DNA of 64,000 nucleotides from Streptomyces huiliensis (GTDB taxonomy: Bacteria; Actinomycetota; Actinomycetes; Streptomycetales; Streptomycetaceae): the NCBI RefSeq assembly GCF_020037025.1, contig NZ_JAIQLH010000051.1, positions 1 through 64,000 of the forward strand, written 5' to 3'. Below, piece after piece: positions 34,026 to 43,031 of this stretch. The notes beneath the pieces are model-generated. The model saw only the letters and a program-made list of their open reading frames with translations, searched no databases and was not told the DNA's origin. Position numbers and translations under genes: made by a program. Within the stretch, counting starts at the first letter, position 1, and every line of letters begins with the position of its first letter.

Positions 34026-35609
34026 TCACTTCGGCCCTGGCAGGACGAGGGTGAAGGTGGTGCCGGGACGCGGGTGGTCGGAGCGGGCGGTGAGGGTGCC
34101 GTGGTGGCGCTCGGCGATGTCCCGCGCGATGGCCAGCCCGAGCCCGCTGCCTCCCGCGTCGCGGGTACGGGCCTCGTCGAGCCGCGTGAACCGCTCGAAG
34201 ACGCGTTCGTACGCGTCCGGGGCCAGCGGCGTGCCGTCGTTGTGGACGGCGACGGTGACGGTGTGCGTCCGGCCGTCGGGGGTGACCTTCAGGACGACGG
34301 CGGTGCGTGCGTGCCGCACGGCGTTGTCGAGGAGGTTGCGCAGCAGGCGGTGCAGTTGGAGGCCGTCGCCGCGGACGGGAGCCTGGTCCGGGCCGCCACG
34401 CAGGGAGACGGGGTGACCGCGCTGCTCGTACTCGTGGACGAGTTCCGCGGCGATCCCGGCCAGGTCGGTGAGGGAGTGGGCGGCGGGCCGGTCGGGGCGG
34501 GCCAGCAGCAGCAGGTCCTCGGTGAGGGTGTGGACGCGCCGGGTGGCGGTGAGGGCGTTCCGGAGCGTCTCGTGCGCGTCGACGGTGTCGGGGTGGGCGA
34601 GGGCGGTCTCCAGCTCGTAGCGCAACGCGGCGATGGGCGACCGCAGTTCGTGCGAGGCGTCCGCGACGAAGCGGCGCTGGCGGTCGACGGCGGTCTCCAG
34701 CCGGTCCAGCGTGGTGTTGGTGGTCAGCGCCAGGCGACGGACGGGGTCCCGGGCCTCGGGGACGGGGACCCGGCGGTCGAGGCTGGTGTCGGTGATCTCG
34801 GCGACCTCCCGCCGGATGGCCTCGACCGGGCGCAGCGAGCGGCGCGCGGCGGCCCAGGCGAGGGCGGCGACCAGCAGCCCGGCCAGCGGGACCCCGGCGG
34901 TGAGCGGCGTGCGGAGCGGGGCGGCGACCGCCTCGGCGTCGTCGGGCGGCACGAGGACGTAGAGGGTGGCGCGGCACGACCCGTCGGGCTCGGTGGGCAG
35001 GCGGCAGGCGTGCGCGGGGACGTGCACGGCGGTGGCGAAGACGGTCATGGTGCGGTGGGCGAGCACGTGGGCCTGCCGGTGGGCGATGAGGGCCCGCTGC
35101 TCGGCGGTGGTGTTGCTGACGGGCGGCGGCTTCAGCGTCCCGTCGGGGCGGTGGAAGCGGTCGCGGTCGCTCTCGTCGACCGCCCCGACGTGGACCGTCC
35201 CCCGCTGCGAGCCGGAGGTCGCCCGGTGGGGAGGCTGGTCGGGGGGCGGGGGGAGCAGCGCCGCCAGGTCGGTGAGGTGCTGGGTGCCGCCGGCCGCGGC
35301 GACGGTACGTCCGGTCCGGTCGATCTCGATGAGGGGCCAGCCGCGCAGGGGGTCGCCGAGGATCTCCTTGCCGGCGGCGGCCTGGGCGGCGAGTTGCGTG
35401 GACAGCTCGTACGCCCGGTTGTCCGTCGCCCGGGCGGCGTCCTCGCGGGCGTGCCGGAACAGCCACCACGCCCCGGCGCCGAACAGCACGAGGGCGGTGA
35501 GGCCGGCCACGAGGGCGATGCGCGCCTGTCCGGGCAGGCGGGCGAGCAGGGCTCGGGTGCGGGTGCGGGTGCGGGTGCGGGTGCGGGTGCGGGTGCGGGT
35601 GCGGGCCAT
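34026..35609 (-). CDS. Two-component sensor histidine kinase
   Basis: This 527-aa membrane kinase has a first helix about 27-47, an extracytoplasmic sensor of about 190 residues (its two cysteines, ACRLPTEPDGSC, may pair), a second helix (VPLAGLLVAALAWAAARR), HAMP, HisKA (FVADASHELRSPIAAL) and an ATPase domain (NLLDNAVRHA, GGSGLGLAIARDIA). The N-terminus is an (Arg-Thr)8 run encoded by a hexamer repeat right after ATG-GCC, so its length may vary between strains. The start overlaps the response regulator stop by 1 nt. It would phosphorylate that regulator. Confidence 0.93.
   Translation of the reverse strand: MARTRTRTRTRTRTRTRTRALLARLPGQARIALVAGLTALVLFGAGAWWLFRHAREDAARATDNRAYELSTQLAAQAAAGKEILGDPLRGWPLIEIDRTGRTVAAAGGTQHLTDLAALLPPPPDQPPHRATSGSQRGTVHVGAVDESDRDRFHRPDGTLKPPPVSNTTAEQRALIAHRQAHVLAHRTMTVFATAVHVPAHACRLPTEPDGSCRATLYVLVPPDDAEAVAAPLRTPLTAGVPLAGLLVAALAWAAARRSLRPVEAIRREVAEITDTSLDRRVPVPEARDPVRRLALTTNTTLDRLETAVDRQRRFVADASHELRSPIAALRYELETALAHPDTVDAHETLRNALTATRRVHTLTEDLLLLARPDRPAAHSLTDLAGIAAELVHEYEQRGHPVSLRGGPDQAPVRGDGLQLHRLLRNLLDNAVRHARTAVVLKVTPDGRTHTVTVAVHNDGTPLAPDAYERVFERFTRLDEARTRDAGGSGLGLAIARDIAERHHGTLTARSDHPRPGTTFTLVLPGPK
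35555..35606. repeat. Hexanucleotide repeat GGGTGC, 8 copies, in the kinase N-terminus
   Basis: Eight perfect units plus a partial one encode Arg-Thr dipeptides immediately after the kinase start. Units are multiples of three, so changes in copy number would keep frame. Confidence 0.92.
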
Positions 35610-36298
35610 CAGGGCTGCTCCCGGGGCGTGAGGCGGTACCCGTGCCCGCGGACGGTCTCGATGCTGTGGGTGGCGAAGGGGGCGTCGACCTTCTTGCGCA
35701 GCGCGGAGATGTAGACCTCCACGATGGCGGTGCCACCGGTGTAGGCCGGGTCCCACACCTCGTCGAGGATCTCCTCCTTCGACACCGGGCGGTCCGGTGC
35801 GTGCAGCAGGCAGGTGAGGATCGCGAACTCCTTCGGCGTCAGGGCGAACTCGACGTCGCCGCGGCCCGCGCGGCGGGAGGTCACGTCCGCCCACAGGTCG
35901 CCGACGCGCAGCACGGACCGGCCGTTCGCGGCGGTGCCGCCCCGGCGCAGCAGGGCCCGCAGCCGGGCGAGCAGGACCACCGAGGAGAACGGCTTGACCA
36001 GGTAGTCGTCGGCGCCGGTGTCCAGGCCCTCCGCCTCGTCGTACTCGCCGTCCTTCGCGGTGAGCATCAGCACGGGCGTGGTGAGACCTGCGGCGCGGAG
36101 GGCGGCGCAGATGCGGTAGCCGTTGGGACCGGGCAGCATGATGTCCAGGACGATGAGGGCGTGGCCGCCGGTCAGGGCGCGCTGCAGCCCGGTGGTGCCG
36201 TCGCGGACGAGTTCGACGCGGTAGCCCTCCGCGGTGAGGCCGCGGTGGAGCGCGGGCCCGAGCTGCGGATCGTCCTCGACGACCAGGATGCTTGTCAC
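35609..36298 (-). CDS. OmpR-family response regulator
   Basis: The 229-aa protein has a receiver domain with acidic pocket VVEDD, the phospho-acceptor Asp in IVLDIMLPG, and TAK and KPF switch residues. The winged-helix output domain (ALTPKEFAILTCLLHAPDRPVSKEEILDEVW ... GHGYRL, read in parts) follows. GTG 36298 opens the operon with the histidine kinase. Direct repeats ACCTTTGG spaced 20 bp lie 43-70 nt upstream, a spacing typical of dimeric OmpR-type binding, so autoregulation and control of the divergent glycosyltransferase are likely. Confidence 0.94.
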   Translation of the reverse strand: MTSILVVEDDPQLGPALHRGLTAEGYRVELVRDGTTGLQRALTGGHALIVLDIMLPGPNGYRICAALRAAGLTTPVLMLTAKDGEYDEAEGLDTGADDYLVKPFSSVVLLARLRALLRRGGTAANGRSVLRVGDLWADVTSRRAGRGDVEFALTPKEFAILTCLLHAPDRPVSKEEILDEVWDPAYTGGTAIVEVYISALRKKVDAPFATHSIETVRGHGYRLTPREQP

Positions 36299-36340
36299 AG
36301 GGCGAAGCCTGTCATGTCGCGCGTTTCTTTCCTGAAGATG

Positions 36341-36368
36341 ACCTTTGGGTTCTTTAGATCACCTTTGG
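36341..36368. promoter_or_regulatory. Direct repeat operator ACCTTTGG-N12-ACCTTTGG
   Basis: Two identical octamers (36341-36348 and 36361-36368) are exactly 20 bp apart, in the 130-bp divergent region between the response regulator and the glycosyltransferase. Confidence 0.55.
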
Positions 36369-36428
36369 CTTGGTTCCCGCATGCTGGGGCTCCGCCCGAC
36401 CAGCCGCCACCCGGAGGTGTGCCAGCCC

Positions 36429-37712
36429 ATGCGTATCTCCTTCCTCCTGCACAACGCCTACACCGTCGGCGGCACGATCAGATCGACGTTCAACCTCGCC
36501 ACGGCACTGGCCGCCCACCACGAGGTGGAGATCGTCTCGGCCCTCCGCTACCGCGAGACGCCCGCCATGGGCGCCCCGCCGGGCGTGCGGCTGACCCACC
36601 TGGTGGACCTGTGGCGCGGCTCCCCGCGCTACGACGGCGACGACCCGCGCCACGCCGAGCCGGCCAGGATCTTCCCGCGCGCGGACGGCCGCCACCGGCA
36701 GTACAGCCGCCTCACGGACGAGCGCATCGGCCGCTACCTGTCCGAGCTGGAGACGGACGTGATCGTCGGCACCAGGCCGGGCCTGAACGTCCACATCGCC
36801 CGCCAGGCCCACCCCGCGGCCATCCGGGTGGGCCAGGAACACCTCACCCTCTCCGGCCACGGCCTGCGCATGCGCCACGAGATACGCCACCGCTACCCGC
36901 TGCTGGACGCGCTCACCACGGTGACGGAGACGGACGCGCACGCCTACCGGCGGCTGGGCCTGCCCGACCTGCGCATACGGGCGATCGCGAACAGCGTCCC
37001 CACCGTGGCCGCGGGCACGGGATCCGCCGCCGCCGGCAAGACCGTCGTGGCGGCGGGACGCCTCATCCCGGTGAAGCGCTACGACCTCCTCATCCGGGCC
37101 TTCGCGACCGTCGCCGCCGCCCACCCGGACTGGCGGCTCCGCGTCTTCGGCCGGGGCGACACGACGGGTGACGAGAAGCGCGCCCTGACCGCCCTCATCG
37201 ACGACCTCGGCCTGACCGCCCACGTCTCCCTCCACGACCACGTGGACACCCTGACGCCGGAGCTCGCGAAGGCGTCGATCGCCGTCTCCGCCTCCGACCG
37301 GGAGTCGTTCGGCATGACCATTGTCGAGGCCATGCGCTGCGGCCTCCCGGTCGTGGCGACCGACTGCCCGCACGGCCCGCGCGAGATCATCACCGACGGC
37401 GTCGACGGCCGTCTGGTCCCCGTCGGCGACGCCGAGTCCCTCGCCGCCGCGCTGTGCGACCTCATCCGCGACGAACCGCTGCGCCGGCGCATGGGCCGGG
37501 CGGCCCGGGAGAACTCGGCCCGCTTCACCCCGTCCCACATCGCCGACCAGCACCTCGCCCTCTACGAGGACCTGCTGCGCCGCGGCCCCGGCAGGCGCTC
37601 CCTCGGCCCGCTCCGGGAGTCCGCCCACCGGGCACGTACGGCAGTCATCGACACGGCACACGCACTCCGGGCGACCGCGCGACGGTCGGTGAAGCGGCGG
37701 GCCTTCGGCTGA
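36429..37712 (+). CDS. GT4-family glycosyltransferase
   Basis: This 427-aa GT-B enzyme has an N-terminal domain beginning FLLHNAYTVGGTIRSTFNLA (the Gly-Gly loop binds the donor diphosphate). The C-terminal nucleotide-sugar domain has VVAAGRLIPVKRYDLLIRAF, VSASDRESFGMTIVEAM (the EX7E motif of GT4) and GLPVVATDCPHGPREII. ATG 36429 has GGAGGTG nine nt upstream. Similar actinobacterial proteins make cell-wall or exopolysaccharide links. It lacks a signal peptide and is expected to be cytosolic or membrane-associated. It is divergent from a two-component system that probably controls it. The C-terminus is basic (KRRAFG). Confidence 0.9.
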   Translation: MRISFLLHNAYTVGGTIRSTFNLATALAAHHEVEIVSALRYRETPAMGAPPGVRLTHLVDLWRGSPRYDGDDPRHAEPARIFPRADGRHRQYSRLTDERIGRYLSELETDVIVGTRPGLNVHIARQAHPAAIRVGQEHLTLSGHGLRMRHEIRHRYPLLDALTTVTETDAHAYRRLGLPDLRIRAIANSVPTVAAGTGSAAAGKTVVAAGRLIPVKRYDLLIRAFATVAAAHPDWRLRVFGRGDTTGDEKRALTALIDDLGLTAHVSLHDHVDTLTPELAKASIAVSASDRESFGMTIVEAMRCGLPVVATDCPHGPREIITDGVDGRLVPVGDAESLAAALCDLIRDEPLRRRMGRAARENSARFTPSHIADQHLALYEDLLRRGPGRRSLGPLRESAHRARTAVIDTAHALRATARRSVKRRAFG

Positions 37713-37724
37713 TCCGCCGGCGGC

Positions 37725-38750
37725 TCACGCGGTACCGGGCGCCGGCTTGACGTTGGTGAGCGACACCGCGCGGCGCAGCGCCCGGGCGAGGGTGACGGCG
37801 TCGCCGACCGCCCAGAGGTGGAGGAAGAAGAGGCGCGGCTCGTCCGTCAGGCCGTGGTTGTGCAGTTCGACCAGGTCGATCGAGCCGCGGCGCAGGGTGG
37901 CGAGGACGCCCTGCACCTCCTGGCCGGTCATGGAGAAGTCCCCGTTGAGCGCGGCCCGGCCGCCGCCCAGCGGCTGGAAGGTGAAGGCCGTGGTGGCGCC
38001 GAGGCCGGGCGGGAGGGCGCGGTCCCCGTCCACGATGGTCTCGCGGCGGATGAACGTGCAGACGTGGACCCCGTTGGCGGTGGTCCCCGGGACGCCGAGC
38101 GCGGCGTCGATCCCCGCCGTGTCCAGGTCGATCCGGCGCGGCGGCGCGGGCGGACGGGGCGGCGGGGCGCCGGTCGTCTCCACCACGGCGCGTACGTCCC
38201 GGGCCAGCCGGACGGGGTCGTGACCGTGCGCGTGGATGTGCATCCACCAGAGCGGCGGGGAATGGGCCAGCAGGTGCTTGTGGATCGCGGTCTGGACGAA
38301 CCCGTGCCGCTGCAGGACATCGGTGAGCCGCTGCGAGCGGTCCTCCGGGACGATCACGTCGCCCATGGCCAGGGTGCTGCCGTCGCCGTAGCGGACGAAC
38401 GACACGTGGGACCCGAGCGCGAGGCCGGGGGTGACGGTGACGCCGTGCGAGACGACGCGGAGGTCCCAGCGGAGGAAGGGCGTGTGGTAGTAGAGCCCGC
38501 GGACCATGTTGCCGCCGCGGCCGAGCGCCTTCGCGACCTCGGCCCAGGTCGCGAGGTCGGACGGGACGGGCGTGAGCGGGTGTCCGGCCCGGTGCGCGGG
38601 CACCGCGCCGGCAGGGGTGACGAGGCCGCCTGATCCCAGCCCGGCGGCCGCAGCGGGCGTCAACGCGGCCACGCCCAGGAACTCGCGGCGGCGCACGCCG
38701 CCTCCCCGGATTCCTCGCGCCGACTCCGTGCGCGGCAGGTGAGCGCTCAT
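37725..38750 (-). CDS. Tat-exported DUF1259 protein (LppY/LpqO-like)
   Basis: The N-terminus carries a twin-arginine signal (VRRREFLGVAALTP). The mature protein contains two related DUF1259 modules: about 65-200 (WAEVAKALGRGGNMVRGLYYHTPFLRWDLRV ... HIHAHGHD in parts) and about 220-340 (TFIRRETIVDGDRALPPGLG ... VELHNHGLTDEPRLFFLHLWAVGDA). Histidine clusters WWMHIHAHGHD and LHNHG recur at equivalent places, which suggests metal binding. Mycobacterial LppY and LpqO belong to this family, of unknown function. It ends 12 bp from the convergent glycosyltransferase. The upstream 690 bp contain no convincing gene. Confidence 0.85.
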   Translation of the reverse strand: MSAHLPRTESARGIRGGGVRRREFLGVAALTPAAAAGLGSGGLVTPAGAVPAHRAGHPLTPVPSDLATWAEVAKALGRGGNMVRGLYYHTPFLRWDLRVVSHGVTVTPGLALGSHVSFVRYGDGSTLAMGDVIVPEDRSQRLTDVLQRHGFVQTAIHKHLLAHSPPLWWMHIHAHGHDPVRLARDVRAVVETTGAPPPRPPAPPRRIDLDTAGIDAALGVPGTTANGVHVCTFIRRETIVDGDRALPPGLGATTAFTFQPLGGGRAALNGDFSMTGQEVQGVLATLRRGSIDLVELHNHGLTDEPRLFFLHLWAVGDAVTLARALRRAVSLTNVKPAPGTA

Positions 38751-39442
38751 CCTTGGGTACCTCGCATCGTGCGAAGGAGATCCGTCTCGCTTTCGGGGAC
38801 CCGGACACGGTCGGCCAAAGCGAACACACGCGGGAACTCACGTTCATCCGGGAGGCTTTGGCTCCCGTGTGCCAGGGCCGGTCTAGGCGGGCGGCTGATG
38901 TGCGGACAGAGCTCGGCGGAGCCTGCTCGTCCCGCAGTGTTCCCACAAGGGGATTCCGTGAACTGCGCCCCGCCGGCGCACGGCCGTCCGGGAGCACCCC
39001 GCGTGAGGCGGTGCCCCACCACCGGCGCGCGGCACTGCGATCTCTGCACTATCGGGATAAATTCACCAACACCTCCCGATTCTAGGGCAAAGCGACGGCT
39101 TGCGCCGCTCAGGGGGATGCTCGCCGCATGGGCGCTGCCCGGCGTCGCCACCGCTCCCGGCCTGCCACTCGACTCGGAAGCGCCGCAGCCTTCGCTGCCG
39201 CCGCCGACGTCGCCGGCAGGGCCTTTCCGGTGAAGGGCGTCCCGGCGGCTTTCCGAACGCAGCGCTTCCACGCCACCGTTCGGCGGCGCGCGTTCCCGTC
39301 ACACGCGCGTTTCAGGAAGCCCCGCAGCCGTCGCGCGACCCGTGCCGACGCGCCCCGGCACACGCGGCACAGCACCGGCCCGGGAAATCGCCGCATCCCG
39401 AACCGGTGCCATGAGCCCTCCGTCAGGAAGGGTTCCTGCCTA
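38751..39442. other. Long intergenic stretch without a recognisable gene
   Basis: This region has relatively low GC around 38950-39090 (including GGGATAAATTCACC). All open frames have poor third-position bias and no family resemblance. It should contain the promoter of the DUF1259 gene and the 3' side of the small secreted protein gene. No strong hairpin was seen. It may be remnant DNA at the start of the accessory stretch. Confidence 0.5.
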
Positions 39443-39868
39443 CTACGGCACTCCGACCGAGTTGTGCGCACTGGCCGGAGCGTACTGGTGGTTGCCGTCG
39501 AAGGTGGCGTCATACCCGTGGAGGACGAGCTGCGTCAGCGGGAGCGGCGCCGGCAGAGGGGAGTTCTTGCACTCGGCGTACCCGTTGGTGTCCGTGGTCG
39601 CCTCGCACAGGAAGAACCTGTCCCAGGAAACGGTGAACTTCACCGGCAGCCCGGCGACGGCGGTGCCGTCGACCTTGGTGAACTTGGCCTTCAGGTTGTT
39701 CGTTTGCCGTCCGACGATGTCGAGGGTGCCGTAGTAGGCGGTGGCGTTCAGCCGCTCGGGGTGATGGTGACGGTCCACGGCGGCAGCGTTGCCGGCAGCA
39801 AGACCGACGGTGGCCGTGACGGCCAGAGCGAGCGCTGTGAACGACGGTCCGAAGGAGACGAGCTTCAT
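39443..39868 (-). CDS. Small secreted protein with one beta-sandwich-like domain
   Basis: The protein has 141 residues and a signal peptide ending AAGNAAAVD. The mature 110 residues are rich in short beta-type stretches (LKAKFTKVDGTAVAGLPVKFTVS, ATTDTNGYAECKN in parts) resembling a single Ig/CNA-B-like domain. Two cysteines could form a disulfide (FLCEATTDTNGYAEC). ATG 39866-39868 is followed by KLVSFGPS. No enzymatic motif is present. It is probably an extracellular or surface-associated structural protein. It is monocistronic as far as can be seen. Confidence 0.78.
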   Translation of the reverse strand: MKLVSFGPSFTALALAVTATVGLAAGNAAAVDRHHHPERLNATAYYGTLDIVGRQTNNLKAKFTKVDGTAVAGLPVKFTVSWDRFFLCEATTDTNGYAECKNSPLPAPLPLTQLVLHGYDATFDGNHQYAPASAHNSVGVP

Positions 39869-40209
39869 CGAGCCCTTCCACTGGGATGTGGGGGCTGCCA
39901 CCGGGCAGGCGTGATGCCTCGGTGCACGGCCCTACCGTAAGAGACGTATCCACCAACGAAGCCGCCGGACACCAGATACGACAACCGGACCGCCGTACTC
40001 CGAATGAGTGACGCTCCCCCTGTGGGAATTCGCTGCCGCGCTCCGCACGGCTGTGTTCGCGCCGATCGGCCGACAGGCACCACGGTCGGACCCGAAGCCG
40101 GCTGATCCTTCGTCATCCGTGACGTCGCACTCGCGGCCTCCACTGGGCTCCGCGAGGCGGGGGGCGGGTACGTTCAAGGGTGACCGACGGTGGAACGGAG
40201 TGAGCGGCC

Positions 40210-40975
40210 ATGCGGTGGAGCGACTACAGCAACGGCGAGCGCATCAAGATCCTGCGCGGTAAGGGCTCTTGGCCGACGCCTACCGGCTGGCGGCGTACGT
40301 CGCCAACCTGATGGGGTCGCGCGACCTGGCCTACGCGGCGATCGGCCACGCCCAGGCGGCGGCGGAGCGGTCGGACGACGCGCTGCGTCTGGCCGAGAAG
40401 GCGGCCGTGGACATCGAGCCGCGGTTCTCGCGGGCGACCGCCGACCAGTTGACCGTCTACGGGTCGCACATCAATTTCGCGGCGGTCGTGGCGAGCCGCA
40501 TGCAGAACAAGGACCTGGTCAAGAGCTTCCTGTCCCTGGCGACCGCGACGGGCGCCCGGCTGGGCGCGGAACACCGCGCCTACGGAACCCTGTTCGGCCC
40601 GGTCACGGCGGACACCCAGGCGGTCGGCATCGCCGTGGCGCTCGGGCAGGCCGGCAAGGCCCTGGAGCTGATCCGGGGTATCCCGGAGACCAGCCTGAGC
40701 GCCCTCACCGAGGCCGCGCGCAACCGCTTCGCGATGGACAAGGCCATGGCCGAGGCCGACGCCCGGCTGTGGGACGCCTCCCTCGACACGCTGGAGAAGG
40801 CTCTGGTGCACGCCCCCGTGTGGGCCCGCCACCAAGCGCTGCCAGCGTGATCATGCAGAAGGTCGGACGGGCCTCGACCGCCCGCGTCCGGCGGGTGTCG
40901 GCACTGATCGGCGTGCGCCCGGGCACCGAACCGGGCTTTGCCCCGGCAACGGCCACGGCCACGGCCACGCTGTAG
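40210..40975 (+). pseudogene. Decayed tandem copy of the HTH-TPR regulator
   Basis: It opens like the intact neighbour (MRWSDYSNGERIKILRG versus MASWADLTTGKRIKALRG) with a good GGAACGGAG upstream. It then jumps straight into the TPR part (LADAYRLAAYVANLMGSRDLAY) in another frame. The HTH and about 120 further residues are missing, and a shorter gap follows (ERSDD to ALRLAEKAAVDIEPRFSRAT). A second frameshift near 40850 separates HQALP from VIMQKVGRASTARVRRVSALIGV, which matches the intact C-terminus. The central 193-residue frame (40269-40850) could still be translated but lacks DNA-binding ability. Confidence 0.8.
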
Positions 40976-41073
40976 CTGCTACTCCGCCCCTGCCACTCGA
41001 CACCGGGGCCGAGTGCCGCGCCGCCTACCATCGGGGTGGAAGTCACCGAACCCTCCGACCTCTTGGGGTGTCC

Positions 41074-42285
41074 ATGGCCAGTTGGGCGGACCTGACGACC
41101 GGCAAGCGCATCAAGGCCCTGCGCGGCTCCGACATGACGCAGCAGGGCCTCGCCGAGGCGGCCGGCGTGTCCCTTGCCCTGGTGCAGAAGGCGGAGCAGG
41201 ACAAGGGGGATCTCTCGGTGGGCTCCCTGCTGAAGTTCGCCGCCGCGCTGCGCACGGACGTGTCCGTGCTGCTCGGCCAGCAGGCGCCGCGGCACGGCAT
41301 GAACCGCGAGGACCGCACGGCGCTGCGGCGCCTCTCCGACGCCGTCCACGACAGTGCGTTGGGAGACTGGGACGCGATCGAGGACCCGAGCGGCGTCGGG
41401 GAACTCGCCCGCGCCCGGGACGAGGCATGGGCCGCCTACTGGGCCGGTGACAACACCCAGGTCAGCACGCTCGCTTCCAAGGTGCTGATGGAGGGGCACG
41501 CCCGGTACGCGACCGCGACGGACGCCGAACGGGAGCGGCTCGGGGCGATCCTGGCGAGCACCTACCGGGTGGCCGCGTCCTGCGCCAACGGGCTCGGGCA
41601 GCGGGATCTCGCCCTCGGGGCCCTGGTCTCGGCGAAGCGGTGGGCCACCACGGCCGACGACCCGGTGCTCCTCGCGCTCCTGGAGTCCACCCTGTCGTGG
41701 GTGTACCTCCGCAGCGCCAAGCTCCCTCGGGCCATGGCCGTCGCCGAGCGGGCCGCCCTGACGGTGGAGCCGAGGTTCAGCCGCGCGACGCAGCCGGAAC
41801 TGGTCGCCTACGGGCGGCTGATGATCTCCGCCGCGGTCGCCGCCTCCCGTCACGAGGACGAGGACGCGGCCCAGAACTACCTGTCACAGGCGACGGCGGC
41901 AGCCGCCCGCCTCGGCCGGGACGTTGACCTCTACGGCACGAGCTTCGGACCGACCGCGGCCAAGGCGGAAGCCGTTGGCGTGCAGGTGGCGCTGAAGAAC
42001 TTCGGGCGCGCATTGAAGCTTGCCGCCGAACCCGGGATGCAGTGCCTGCCTCGCACCATGTCCATGGTCGCGAGGAACCGGTACAGGCTCGACGTGGCTC
42101 TCGCCCAATGCGCTGCCGGGCTCTACGACAAGGCCGGCGACACGCTCATCGAGGTGGGGCTCGAAGCCCCAGAGTGGGTGCGGCACCAGGCCCTGCCCGG
42201 GGTGATCGGCCGACGGCTGGCGAAGGTCTCCTCGGCAAAGGTCCGCAGCATCGGCGAGCTCATCGGCGTGCCCTTGATCGCGTGA
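41074..42285 (+). CDS. HTH (XRE) regulator with TPR-like sensor domain
   Basis: The 403-aa protein has an N-terminal HTH (MTQQGLAEAAGVSLALVQKAEQ) followed by a long helical-repeat region of paired helices (ATAAAARLG, AVGVQVALKNFGRALKLA). Streptomyces has many such regulators, and some sense peptides or act in phage-like elements. ATG 41074 (or GTG 41068) follows TTGGGGTG. It is adjacent to its decayed copy and to the small-gene ladder, so the three may be one accessory cassette. The target genes are unknown; the 42296 hairpin lies just downstream. Confidence 0.88.
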   Translation: MASWADLTTGKRIKALRGSDMTQQGLAEAAGVSLALVQKAEQDKGDLSVGSLLKFAAALRTDVSVLLGQQAPRHGMNREDRTALRRLSDAVHDSALGDWDAIEDPSGVGELARARDEAWAAYWAGDNTQVSTLASKVLMEGHARYATATDAERERLGAILASTYRVAASCANGLGQRDLALGALVSAKRWATTADDPVLLALLESTLSWVYLRSAKLPRAMAVAERAALTVEPRFSRATQPELVAYGRLMISAAVAASRHEDEDAAQNYLSQATAAAARLGRDVDLYGTSFGPTAAKAEAVGVQVALKNFGRALKLAAEPGMQCLPRTMSMVARNRYRLDVALAQCAAGLYDKAGDTLIEVGLEAPEWVRHQALPGVIGRRLAKVSSAKVRSIGELIGVPLIA

Positions 42286-42295
42286 CCCATACGGA

Positions 42296-42335
42296 GCGTA
42301 CGAGTCACCCTCGGTGACCTCAAGAGGTCGTACGC
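42296..42335. promoter_or_regulatory. Two-tier hairpin between the HTH-TPR gene and the small-gene ladder
   Basis: The outer arms GCGTACGA/TCGTACGC enclose an inner perfect stem-loop GTCACC-CTC-GGTGAC. It could be a terminator for the regulator, or a protein site governing the downstream small genes. Confidence 0.5.
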
Positions 42336-42378
42336 TTCGTCGGTTCTCCCGCCACGCCTGTCGCAGCAAGATGCGGGC

Positions 42379-42843
42379 ATGCCGGGAAAACAGTGGGGCG
42401 ACCCCCAACCCTCCCCTGAGTCACGCCGTTCGGCGAGCGACCGCGAACGCCGTCGCCGCCTCCTGGACACCGCGTCCGGCTTCGTGTCGTCCGTCGAGCC
42501 GTTCCCTTGTGTGATCTACGTCCACGCGCCGACTGCGGCCGAACTCGCGCCGGCCCGACAGGAGTGCCAGGACTGCGCCTACGCGCTCGGCTGGCACGTC
42601 ATCGACGTGATCGCTTGGGCCGGCAAGCGGTGCGGGTCCGCAGAGCGCAGGCACCTCGACCGAGCCCTCGGGCACTTCTCAGGACGCGGGGCCGCGGCTC
42701 TCCTGACGCTCCACCGCGCCATGTTGCCCCGCTCGGAGGAGCGGTACCGCGCCATCGTCGCCGCCATAGCGGCCCACGGCGGCTTCGTGCACTTCAGGAA
42801 GCCCGCAACGGGGGCTACGGCAGCCGAGAGGGGCAAGGGGTAA
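42379..42843 (+). CDS. Resolvase-N-like protein without catalytic serine or DNA-binding domain
   Basis: The 154-aa protein's residues 45-140 follow the serine recombinase catalytic fold: VIYVHAPTAAELAPARQEC where resolvases have VIYxRVSTxxQ, then GWHVIDVIAWAG, LDRALGHFSGRGAAALLTL and a final IAAHGGFVHF strand. The nucleophilic Ser and the following Arg cluster are absent, and there is no C-terminal HTH. It is therefore probably not a recombinase, more likely a binding or decoy fold. ATG 42379 gives MPGKQWGD. The TAA stop overlaps the next ATG (TAATG), beginning a chain of coupled small genes. Confidence 0.65.
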   Translation: MPGKQWGDPQPSPESRRSASDRERRRRLLDTASGFVSSVEPFPCVIYVHAPTAAELAPARQECQDCAYALGWHVIDVIAWAGKRCGSAERRHLDRALGHFSGRGAAALLTLHRAMLPRSEERYRAIVAAIAAHGGFVHFRKPATGATAAERGKG

Positions 42844-43031
42844 TGGTGCGATACGGCAACTGGGCCACCGACACCCGTGACGGCCGGGTCGGCCAGGTCG
42901 TGCGCCAGACGTTCACGCACATCGTGCTGAGCGCGCCGGACGGCGGGAGCGAATGGGACTGCCCGTACGACGAACACCGCATCGCCACGGTGCGGGAGCT
43001 GAAGGACGCCGGCCTCTGGGAGAAGCGATGA
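42843..43031 (+). CDS. Small protein, 62 aa, second in the overlapping ladder
   Basis: The protein starts MVRYGNWATDTRDGRVGQV and is rich in predicted short strands (RVGQVVRQTFTHIVLSAPDG, WDCPYDEHRIATVRELKDAG). It resembles small phage- or plasmid-type SH3-like beta-barrels, but no named family is recognised. The start overlaps the previous stop by 1 nt (TAATG) and the stop overlaps the next start by 4 nt (ATGA), strong evidence for a real coupled gene. Confidence 0.65.
   Translation: MVRYGNWATDTRDGRVGQVVRQTFTHIVLSAPDGGSEWDCPYDEHRIATVRELKDAGLWEKR

Noticed and set aside
38751..39442. Several open frames of 70-170 aa in this gap (both strands)
   Set aside because: Their third-position GC is poor, they overlap one another in conflicting frames, and none resembles a family.
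42379..42843. Functional site-specific recombinase with attachment sites
   Set aside because: The catalytic Ser and the DNA-binding domain are missing, and no duplicated att-like core or tRNA gene is nearby.
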